A DNA stretch of 11,193 nucleotides from Tepidiphilus sp. (GTDB taxonomy: Bacteria; Pseudomonadota; Gammaproteobacteria; Burkholderiales; Rhodocyclaceae): NCBI GenBank assembly GCA_028684345.1, contig JAQUGB010000041.1:1-11193 (forward strand). The letters run 5' to 3'. Numbering within the stretch: the stretch's first letter is position 1; each line of letters begins with the position of its first letter. Below the pieces are notes generated by a model, which saw only the letters and a program-made list of their open reading frames with translations, was not told the DNA's origin and did not search any database. A program made the translations under genes and the position numbers. Below are positions 5,696 to 11,193 of this stretch, one piece after another.

Positions 5696-7291
5696 ATGCA
5701 TCCACCGCTCCTGCTGTGGCATCTGCCACGGTACCACGCCGAACGTCGCCCCGAAGCGCGGGCGCTCACTTCCGGTAACGAACATCTCACCTACGCCCGG
5801 CTCGCGCGGGAGATCGAACGCTGCGCCGCGGCGCTGCAATCGCTGGGTATTCGGCGCGGCGATCGCGTCGCCGTCTGGCTCGACAAACGACCCGAGACGG
5901 TCATCTCCTGTTTCGGCGCAGCCGCCGCCGGCGCCATCTTCGTGCCGATCAATCCACTCCTCAAGGCCGAGCAGGTGCACTATCTGCTGCGCGACAGCGG
6001 CGCGCGCTGCCTTGTCACCGCCCCGACGCGGCTGCGCACCCTGCTACCTTGGCCCGAAGGCATCGCACCGCTGGTGCTCGCCGTGGAGGAAGCGGGACAA
6101 AGTACGCCGCCCGAAGCCCGTTCCTATCATGAGTGCCTGGCGCAGGCCGGCACCTTCGCCGCGCCGTCCGCCACGGAGCACGACGTCGCCGCCATCCTCT
6201 ACACTTCTGGCAGCACGGGACGCCCCAAAGGGGTGGTGCTGTCGCATCGCAATCTCGTCGCCGGCGCCCAATCGGTGGCGAGCTATCTGGAAAATTCCCC
6301 GGACGACGTACTGCTCGCGGCGCTGCCGCTCTCGTTCGACGCGGGCTTTTCCCAGCTCACCACGGCTTTCTGCGCCGGGGCGCGCGTGGTGCTGCTCAAC
6401 TACCTGCTGCCCGTCGACGTGCTGCGCACCCTGGAGCGCGAGCACGTCACGGGGCTCACCGCCGTGCCGCCGCTGTGGGTGACGCTCGCCGAGCTCGACT
6501 GGCCGGCCTCCGTCGCTGCCCATCTGCGCTATTTCGCCAATACCGGCGGAAAACTGCCGCGGCGCACGCTCGAGCGCTTGCGCGCCCTCGCGCCTCAAGC
6601 CAAACCCTACCTCATGTACGGCCTCACGGAAGCCTTCCGCGCCACGTACCTGCCGCCGGAAGAGATCGACCGCCACCCGGATTCGATCGGCCGCGCCATT
6701 CCCAACGCCGAAGTGTTCGTACTGCGCGACGACGGCACCCCCTGCGCCCCGCGCGAAGTGGGTGAGATCGTCCAGCGCGGCCCCCTGGTGGCGCAGGGCT
6801 ACTGGAACGACCCCGAGCGCACTGCCGAGCGTTTCCGACCCTTGCCCGCCGCCGTCGATCCGCGCCCGGCGCAAGTGCCGGCGCGCGAGTGGGCGGTGTT
6901 CTCCGGGGACTACGGCTGGATCGACGAAGAGGGTTACCTCTACTTCGCCGGGCGACGCGACGAGATGATCAAGACCTCCGGCTACCGCGTCAGCCCCACC
7001 GAGATCGAAGAGGTGCTCCTCGCCTCCGGGCTCGTGCGTGAGTGCTGCGCCTGCGGGCTGGAAAACGAGCGGCTCGGCCAAATCATCGCCGTGGCGCTGC
7101 AACCGGCGGTCGAACCCTTCGATCCGGAAACCTTGCGTCGCCATTGCCGCCAGCACCTACCCCCCTACCAGGTACCACACGTCTTCCTCGTGTCCGATCA
7201 CCCCCTGCCGCGCAACCCCAACGGCAAGCTCGACCGGCCGGCGATTCGCGAGCGGCTCGCCCGGCACCACAAGACCAAGACGCACCTATGA
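5696..7291 (+). CDS. AMP-forming acyl-CoA/acyl-ACP ligase, exosortase A system-associated
   Basis: This 531-residue protein is an ANL-superfamily adenylating enzyme, activating a carboxylic acid with ATP and passing it to a thiol. Motifs in order are the P-loop YTSGSTGRPKGV (169-180), the YGLTEAF block (308-314), SGDYGWID with Asp405 (403-410), the hinge and A8 region IKTSGYRVSPTEIEE (425-439) and the C-terminal PRNPNGKLDR with catalytic Lys511 (505-514). Neighbouring ACP and PLP-decarboxylase genes identify it as the ligase family found with exosortase A / PEP-CTERM loci; its substrate is unknown. The nearby ACP makes an acyl-ACP product more likely than acyl-CoA, which is inference. The ATG is chosen for its GGGAGG site; GTG at 5693 would add one residue. 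The frame stays open back to 5255, but that part is antisense to the ACP gene. It overlaps the decarboxylase by 4 bases. Confidence 0.92.
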   Translation: MHPPLLLWHLPRYHAERRPEARALTSGNEHLTYARLAREIERCAAALQSLGIRRGDRVAVWLDKRPETVISCFGAAAAGAIFVPINPLLKAEQVHYLLRDSGARCLVTAPTRLRTLLPWPEGIAPLVLAVEEAGQSTPPEARSYHECLAQAGTFAAPSATEHDVAAILYTSGSTGRPKGVVLSHRNLVAGAQSVASYLENSPDDVLLAALPLSFDAGFSQLTTAFCAGARVVLLNYLLPVDVLRTLEREHVTGLTAVPPLWVTLAELDWPASVAAHLRYFANTGGKLPRRTLERLRALAPQAKPYLMYGLTEAFRATYLPPEEIDRHPDSIGRAIPNAEVFVLRDDGTPCAPREVGEIVQRGPLVAQGYWNDPERTAERFRPLPAAVDPRPAQVPAREWAVFSGDYGWIDEEGYLYFAGRRDEMIKTSGYRVSPTEIEEVLLASGLVRECCACGLENERLGQIIAVALQPAVEPFDPETLRRHCRQHLPPYQVPHVFLVSDHPLPRNPNGKLDRPAIRERLARHHKTKTHL

Positions 7292-8517
7292 CCCCGGAAC
7301 ACGCGCCGATGAACGAATTCCCCGTCGACGCGCGTGGTGAGCTCACCGTGGGCGGCCTGCCGCTCACCCGGCTTGCCGAGCGCGTCGGCCGCACGCCTTT
7401 CTACGCCTACGACCGAAGCCGGATAGGTGCGCGCGTGGCCCGCGTGCGCGAGGCGATCGGCCCCGAGGTGCGCCTGCACTATTCCCTCAAGGCCAATCCC
7501 TTCCCGCCGCTCGTGGCGCTACTCGCGCGCAAGACCGACGGGTTCGACGTGGCCTCCGGCGGCGAGATGGCGCTTGCCCTCGACTGCGGCATGGCCCCCG
7601 AGCGCATCGCCTTTGCCGGTCCCGGAAAGCGCGACGAAGAGCTGCGCCAGGCGCTGGCCGCGGAGATCACGATCACGCTCGAATCCGAGCGCGAACTGCC
7701 GCGCGTGCTCGCCCACGCCGAGTCGCTCGGCATCGCACCGCACCTCGCGCTGCGCCTCAACCCCGATTTCGAGCTCAAGCGCGCCGGCATGAAGATGGGC
7801 GGCGGGGCCAAACCCTTCGGCATCGACCTCGAGCGCGCTCCCGCCCTGCTCGAATCCCTCCAGGCTGCCGGCCTCGCCCTCGAGGGGCTGCACCTCTACG
7901 CCGGCTCGCAGATCCTCGATGCCGAAACGCTCGTGGCCGTGCAGCGCGCTTCCTTCGATCGCCTCGTGCGCCTTGCCGAACGGCTCCCTGCGCCGCCGCG
8001 CTGGCTCAACCTCGGCGGCGGGTTCGGCATCCCCTATTTTCCCGGCGAGCAGCCGCTCGCGCTCGAACCGGTGGGCGAGAACCTGCGCGCGCTCGCCGCC
8101 GAGCTGCACCGTCTCCTGCCCGCAACCGAGCTCGTCATCGAACTGGGGCGCTACCTCGTAGGCGAGGCAGGCCTCTACGTCTGCCGCGTGCTCGACAAGA
8201 AACGCTCGCGCGACACCACCTTCCTCGTGGTCGACGGCGGCCTGCACCAGCATCTGGCCGCGAGCGGCAACTTCGGCCAGGTGATCCGCAAGAACTACCC
8301 CGTGGCGATCGGCAACAAGATGCACCTGCCGGCGAGCGAACGGGTCACCGTGGTCGGGCCGCTGTGCACCCCACTCGACATCCTCGCCCAAGAGGTGCTG
8401 CTGCCGCCGGCCGAACCGGGCGATCTCTTCGTGGTCTATCAATCCGGTGCCTACGGCGCGAGCGCGAGCCCGCGCGCCTTCCTCTCCCATCCCGACGTGA
8501 CCGAAACCCTCGTATGA
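7288..8517 (+). CDS. PLP-dependent decarboxylase, exosortase A system-associated (Orn/DAP/Arg decarboxylase fold)
   Basis: This 409-residue protein has the fold-type III alanine-racemase-like barrel plus C-terminal sheet domain of diaminopimelate, ornithine and arginine decarboxylases. Lys68 in HYSLKANP (64-71) should bind pyridoxal phosphate; SGGEM (90-94), LHLYAGSQ (201-208) and the phosphate-binding GGGFGIPY (243-250) follow. The C-terminal active-site pieces are GPLCTPLDIL with Cys360 (357-366) and YQSGAYG with Tyr389 (384-390). It fits the decarboxylase family seen in exosortase/PEP-CTERM loci beside the ligase and ACP; the substrate is not known. Diaminopimelate decarboxylase (LysA) is the main alternative, but the gene partners argue against it. 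The start at 7288 is preferred because it overlaps the ligase stop as ATGA; Met8 at 7309 is possible. It overlaps the next gene by 4 bases. Confidence 0.9.
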   Translation: MTPEHAPMNEFPVDARGELTVGGLPLTRLAERVGRTPFYAYDRSRIGARVARVREAIGPEVRLHYSLKANPFPPLVALLARKTDGFDVASGGEMALALDCGMAPERIAFAGPGKRDEELRQALAAEITITLESERELPRVLAHAESLGIAPHLALRLNPDFELKRAGMKMGGGAKPFGIDLERAPALLESLQAAGLALEGLHLYAGSQILDAETLVAVQRASFDRLVRLAERLPAPPRWLNLGGGFGIPYFPGEQPLALEPVGENLRALAAELHRLLPATELVIELGRYLVGEAGLYVCRVLDKKRSRDTTFLVVDGGLHQHLAASGNFGQVIRKNYPVAIGNKMHLPASERVTVVGPLCTPLDILAQEVLLPPAEPGDLFVVYQSGAYGASASPRAFLSHPDVTETLV

Positions 8518-9182
8518 AACGAACACTTCCCTTTCCGTTGCCCGATGGCGACGACGCGCTCTTTTGCTTGGTGCGCCATGGCGAAACCGACTGGAACCGC
8601 GAGAAGCGCATCCAGGGGCATCTCGACGTGCCCCTCAGCGACACCGGCCGCCGCCAGGCGCTGGCGGTGCGCCGTGCCCTCGCCGGCATCCCCTTCGCCG
8701 CGCACTATGCGAGCGACCTCGCGCGCACGCTCGAGACCGCCCGCCTCATCCTCGGCGAAGACGCGCCCCTTCAGCCGCATCCGGGCCTGCGCGAGCGGCA
8801 TTGCGGCCACTTCCAGGGCCTTCTGCCCGAAGAAGCCGAACGGCTCGATCCCCAAGGCTACGCCCGCTACGCGAGCCGTGATCCCCACTACCGACCGCCC
8901 GGCGGTGAAGCGCTTCTCGAAACCTTCACCCGCATCGGCCGCACGCTCGACGAACTCGCCCGCGCCCATCGCGGTGAAGCCGTGCTCCTCGTCACCCACG
9001 GCGGCGTGCTCGACGCCGTGCGCCGCCACGTCGAGGGGCTGCCGCTCGAGCGCAAGCGCGACTTCCCCATCCCCAACTGCGGCCTGTCGTGGGTGCGCTG
9101 GGGGCAGCAGCGCGCCATCCTCGCCTGGGCCGAGACCTCGCACCTCGAAGCGCCGGCGCGCGACGAGATCGCCGCGATGTGA
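8514..9182 (+). CDS. Histidine phosphatase family protein (phosphoglycerate mutase-like)
   Basis: This 222-residue cytoplasmic protein is a branch-1 histidine phosphatase. LVRHGETDWN (19-28) carries the phospho-accepting His22, with GHLDVPLSDTG (35-45), Arg71 in SDLARTLETA (67-76), Glu94 in LRERH (92-96) and the second histidine, His162, in VTHGG (160-164), so the active site is complete. It lacks the length of cofactor-dependent phosphoglycerate mutase (about 250 residues), so a phosphatase acting on a small phosphorylated metabolite is more likely; CobC-like and broad-specificity members cannot be told apart here. The start codon overlaps the decarboxylase stop (ATGA) and lacks its own ribosome-binding site, so translation is probably coupled to the exosortase-associated genes. 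The link could also be accidental, since glyA follows 52 bases later. Confidence 0.92.
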   Translation: MKRTLPFPLPDGDDALFCLVRHGETDWNREKRIQGHLDVPLSDTGRRQALAVRRALAGIPFAAHYASDLARTLETARLILGEDAPLQPHPGLRERHCGHFQGLLPEEAERLDPQGYARYASRDPHYRPPGGEALLETFTRIGRTLDELARAHRGEAVLLVTHGGVLDAVRRHVEGLPLERKRDFPIPNCGLSWVRWGQQRAILAWAETSHLEAPARDEIAAM

Positions 9183-9194
9183 CCCCGCGCCCCG

Positions 9195-9203
9195 TGCTAG
9201 AAT
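9195..9203 (+). promoter_or_regulatory. Candidate extended -10 promoter for glyA
   Basis: TGCTAGAAT fits the extended -10 form TGnTAnAAT (5 of 6 in the hexamer). No -35 hexamer is evident, as is usual for extended -10 promoters. It lies in the 52-base gap after the phosphatase gene and would start a leader of about 25 bases, with GGAG at 9225-9228 placed 6 bases before the glyA ATG. This would separate glyA-nrdR-ribD from the module upstream. Confidence 0.5.
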
Positions 9204-9234
9204 TTCCCGTTTCCGAACCCCGACGGAGTCCCCC

Positions 9235-10485
9235 ATGTTCCGCAAAGCCGATGGCCTCGCCCAGGTCGACCCGGAGCTCTTCGCCGCGATCGAAGCCGAA
9301 AACCGCCGGCAGGAAGAGCACATCGAACTCATCGCCTCCGAGAACTACGTCTCCTATGCCGTCATGCAGGCGCAGGGTTCGCAGCTCACCAACAAGTACG
9401 CGGAAGGCTATCCCGGCAAGCGCTACTACGGCGGCTGCGAACACGTCGACGTCATCGAGCGCCTGGCCATAGAGCGGCTGAAGAAACTCTTCGGCGCGGA
9501 AGCCGCCAACGTGCAGCCCCACTCCGGCTCGCAGGCGAACCAGGCGGTGCTCATGGCCTTCGCCAAGCCCGGCGACACCATCATGGGCATGAGCCTGGCG
9601 GAGGGCGGACACCTCACGCACGGCATGCCGCTCAACCTCTCCGGCAAATGGTTCAACGTCGTCGCCTACGGGCTCAACGAGCGCGAGGAGATCGACTACG
9701 ACCGCATGGAGCGGCTGGCGCACGAGCACAAACCCAAGGTCATCGTCGCCGGCGCCTCGGCCTATTCGCTGCGCATCGACTGGGAACGTTTCGCCAAGGT
9801 CGCCCGCGATGTGGGGGCGATCTTCTGGGTCGACATGGCCCACTACGCCGGCCTCATCGCCGCCGGTTTCTACCCCAACCCCGTGCCGCACGCCGATGTC
9901 GTCACTTCCACCACCCACAAAACCCTGCGTGGGCCGCGTGGCGGCGTCATCCTCATGAAGGCCGAGCACGAAAAGGCGATCAACTCCGCCATCTTTCCCG
10001 GCCTGCAGGGCGGTCCCCTCGTGCACGTCATCGCTGCCAAGGCCGTGGCCTTCAAGGAAGCCATGAGTCCCGAGTTCAAGCGCTATCAGGAACAGGTCGT
10101 GCTCAACGCCCAGGTGATGGCGCGCGTGCTCGGCAACGAGCGGGGCCTGCGCATCGTCTCCGGCCGCACCGAATCGCACCTCTTCCTCGTCGACCTGCGT
10201 CCCAAGGGCGTCACGGGCAAGGACGCCGAAGCGGCGCTGGGGCGGGCTCACATCACGGTCAACAAGAACGCCATTCCCAACGACCCGGAAAAACCCATGG
10301 TCACCTCGGGCATCCGCATCGGCACCCCGGCCATGACCACCCGCGGCTTTGGCGAACTCGAAGCCGAACAGGTCGCGCACCTCATCGCCGACGTGCTCGA
10401 TGCGCCGAGCGACGAAACCGTGCTCGCCCGCGTGCGGGAACGAGTGGCCGAGCTCTGCCGTCGTTTCCCCGTCTACGAGCATTGA
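9235..10485 (+). CDS. glyA: Serine hydroxymethyltransferase
   Basis: GlyA is the PLP enzyme that interconverts serine plus tetrahydrofolate with glycine plus 5,10-methylenetetrahydrofolate, the main source of one-carbon units. At 416 residues it has the standard bacterial length. Visible landmarks are ELIASENYVS (31-40), YAEGYPGKRYYGG (55-67), the PLP-binding VDMAHYAGL (199-207) and TSTTHKTLRGPRGG (224-237), where Lys229 forms the Schiff base at the same number as in the E. coli enzyme, and TSGIRIGTPAMTTRGF (357-372). The start is set by GGAG 6 bases upstream and by the usual MFRK-type beginning; the frame is open upstream to 8545 only because it overlaps the phosphatase gene. nrdR begins 9 bases after the stop, an arrangement I recall in many proteobacteria. 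Confidence 0.98.
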   Translation: MFRKADGLAQVDPELFAAIEAENRRQEEHIELIASENYVSYAVMQAQGSQLTNKYAEGYPGKRYYGGCEHVDVIERLAIERLKKLFGAEAANVQPHSGSQANQAVLMAFAKPGDTIMGMSLAEGGHLTHGMPLNLSGKWFNVVAYGLNEREEIDYDRMERLAHEHKPKVIVAGASAYSLRIDWERFAKVARDVGAIFWVDMAHYAGLIAAGFYPNPVPHADVVTSTTHKTLRGPRGGVILMKAEHEKAINSAIFPGLQGGPLVHVIAAKAVAFKEAMSPEFKRYQEQVVLNAQVMARVLGNERGLRIVSGRTESHLFLVDLRPKGVTGKDAEAALGRAHITVNKNAIPNDPEKPMVTSGIRIGTPAMTTRGFGELEAEQVAHLIADVLDAPSDETVLARVRERVAELCRRFPVYEH

Positions 10486-10494
10486 TTCCTCGCG

Positions 10495-11007
10495 ATGAAA
10501 TGCCCTTTCTGTGGTGACGCGGACACGCAGGTGCTTGATACGCGCGAAGGCGACGACGGCAGCGTCGTGCGTCGCCGCCGCCGCTGCGCCAACTGCCAGC
10601 GCCGTTTCACCACCTACGAACGGGTCGATCTCAAGCCCCCGGTCGTCGTCAAGCGCGACGGCTCGCGCGAGGACTTCGACCGGGAAAAGCTCACCGCCAG
10701 TTTGCGGCTGGCCTTGCGCAAGCGCCCCGTGCCCGCCGAGACGATCGAACACACGATCGAGCGCATCGAAGCGGAGCTCTTGTCGAGCGGCGCGAGCGAA
10801 GTCCCCAGCACCATGATCGGCGAGATGGTGATGGAAGCCCTGAAGCGCCTCGATAAAGTCGCCTACGTGCGCTTCGCCTCGGTCTACCTCAACTTCGAGG
10901 ACGTCGGCAAGTTCGCCGAGCTCATCCGCGACGTGCAGGCGAGCGCCCGACGCAAGCGCAGCGAGAAGAACACCGACGACGATGCCGCCGACCTCGTCCG
11001 TTCCTAA
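10495..11007 (+). CDS. nrdR: Transcriptional repressor NrdR
   Basis: NrdR represses ribonucleotide reductase genes by binding NrdR boxes, with ATP/dATP sensed through an ATP-cone. The N-terminal zinc ribbon has Cys3, Cys6, Cys31 and Cys34 in MKCPFCGD and RRCANCQRRFTTYE (29-42). The ATP-cone begins at VVKRDGSREDFDREKL (51-66) and runs to about residue 140, with VAYVRFASVYLNFEDV (122-137) near its end. The product is 170 residues; many relatives are about 150-160, and the excess is a basic then acidic tail (about 150-170). The ATG lies 9 bases after glyA with no clear ribosome-binding site, suggesting coupling to glyA. The 3' end overlaps the likely ribD start by 26 bases. No NrdR-box pair is seen in the window, so its targets lie elsewhere. 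Confidence 0.97.
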   Translation: MKCPFCGDADTQVLDTREGDDGSVVRRRRRCANCQRRFTTYERVDLKPPVVVKRDGSREDFDREKLTASLRLALRKRPVPAETIEHTIERIEAELLSSGASEVPSTMIGEMVMEALKRLDKVAYVRFASVYLNFEDVGKFAELIRDVQASARRKRSEKNTDDDAADLVRS

Positions 11008-11193
11008 CGACCCGTACTGGATGCCCCGGGCGCTACGGCTCGCGCGCAAAGGGCTGGAGACCACCACGCCCAATCCGCGCGTCGGCTGCGTCATCGTCTC
11101 CTCCGACGGACGGCTGCTCGGCGAAGGGTGGCACGAGCGCGCCGGCGAACCGCATGCCGAAATCCACGCCCTGCGCCAGGCGGGAGCGGCCGC
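10982..11193 (+). CDS. ribD: Riboflavin biosynthesis deaminase/reductase RibD, N-terminal part (3' end outside window)
   Basis: RibD carries out the deamination and reduction steps that follow GTP cyclohydrolase II in riboflavin synthesis. Only the first 70 residues are present, all within the N-terminal cytidine-deaminase-like domain. PYWMPRALRLARKGL (11-25), TTPNPRVGCVIV (28-39) and EPHAEIHALRQAG (56-68) are strong RibD signatures; His58 and Glu60 are the zinc ligand and catalytic base of the HAE motif. The frame runs off the right edge. The ATG at 10982 lies inside nrdR and is chosen because the conserved Tyr-Trp just before the second Met (11021) belongs to the family core; starting at 11021 would lose it. 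Neither start has a good ribosome-binding site. The nrdR-ribD order is common in proteobacteria. Confidence 0.93.
   Translation, partial: MPPTSSVPNDPYWMPRALRLARKGLETTTPNPRVGCVIVSSDGRLLGEGWHERAGEPHAEIHALRQAGAA

Noticed and set aside
7042..7287. Longer starts for the decarboxylase, and similarly for the phosphatase (8364) and glyA (8545)
   Set aside because: Each extension lies in another frame of the preceding real gene; the ATGA overlaps and the glyA ribosome-binding site mark the true starts.
6044..8526. Long - strand frames opposite the ligase and decarboxylase (6044-7156 and 7519-8526)
   Set aside because: The + strand frames carry full sets of ANL and PLP-decarboxylase motifs; the - strand products show none.
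8992..11094. A 700-codon open frame on the - strand opposite the phosphatase, glyA, nrdR and ribD
   Set aside because: It is a shadow of four recognised genes; low-complexity composition and no recognisable domain.
11186..11193. GCGGCCGC at the very end of the window, the NotI recognition sequence
   Set aside because: It is in frame within ribD as Ala-Ala codons and is a likely sequence in GC-rich DNA; there is no sign of a cloning junction.
1..11193. tRNA or rRNA genes, CRISPR arrays, insertion sequences, phage attachment sites, riboswitches
   Set aside because: Read through on both strands, nothing with the needed repeats, inverted ends or conserved RNA structure was seen, and nearly all bases are taken up by recognised genes.

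Overview
This window looks like chromosomal DNA of a GC-rich Gram-negative bacterium, most likely a betaproteobacterium. The evidence is the type IV pilus pair pilC-pilD, the FmdB/DUF502/aspS gene order, an aspartyl-tRNA synthetase of the Pseudomonas/Neisseria type, and the glyA-nrdR-ribD order. The placement comes from gene content and recalled family sequences; no search was run. The DNA is almost fully coding: 13 genes, 12 on the + strand and one on the - strand, no stretch over 300 bases without a gene, and no RNA gene, insertion sequence, CRISPR array or long repeat that I can see.

Layout. (1) 2-1527: the 3' part of pilC and complete pilD, overlapping by 4 bases; this is the inner-membrane platform and prepilin peptidase of a type IV pilus. 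(2) 1578-5258: a probable operon of a small FmdB-type zinc-ribbon protein, a DUF502 membrane protein, aspS and argB, with gaps of only 16 to 27 bases. (3) 5372-9182: an accessory module. A stand-alone acyl carrier protein on the - strand is divergent from a + strand set joined by two 4-base ATGA overlaps: an AMP-forming acyl ligase, a PLP-dependent decarboxylase and a histidine-family phosphatase. The ACP, ligase and decarboxylase match the families known to accompany the exosortase A / PEP-CTERM protein-sorting and exopolysaccharide system. No exosortase and no PEP-CTERM protein is in the window. (4) 9235-11193: glyA, nrdR and the start of ribD, tightly packed behind a candidate extended -10 promoter.

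How the genes fit together. Most of the window is housekeeping: pilus assembly, Asp-tRNA charging (probably non-discriminating, feeding Asn-tRNA formation by GatCAB), arginine synthesis, one-carbon metabolism, control of ribonucleotide reductase genes, and riboflavin synthesis. The exception is the ACP/ligase/decarboxylase module. My inference is that the ligase activates an unknown carboxylic or amino acid and loads it onto the ACP, with the decarboxylase supplying or modifying the building block. The real substrate and product are not known to me, and this is the part of the window with most room for new biology.
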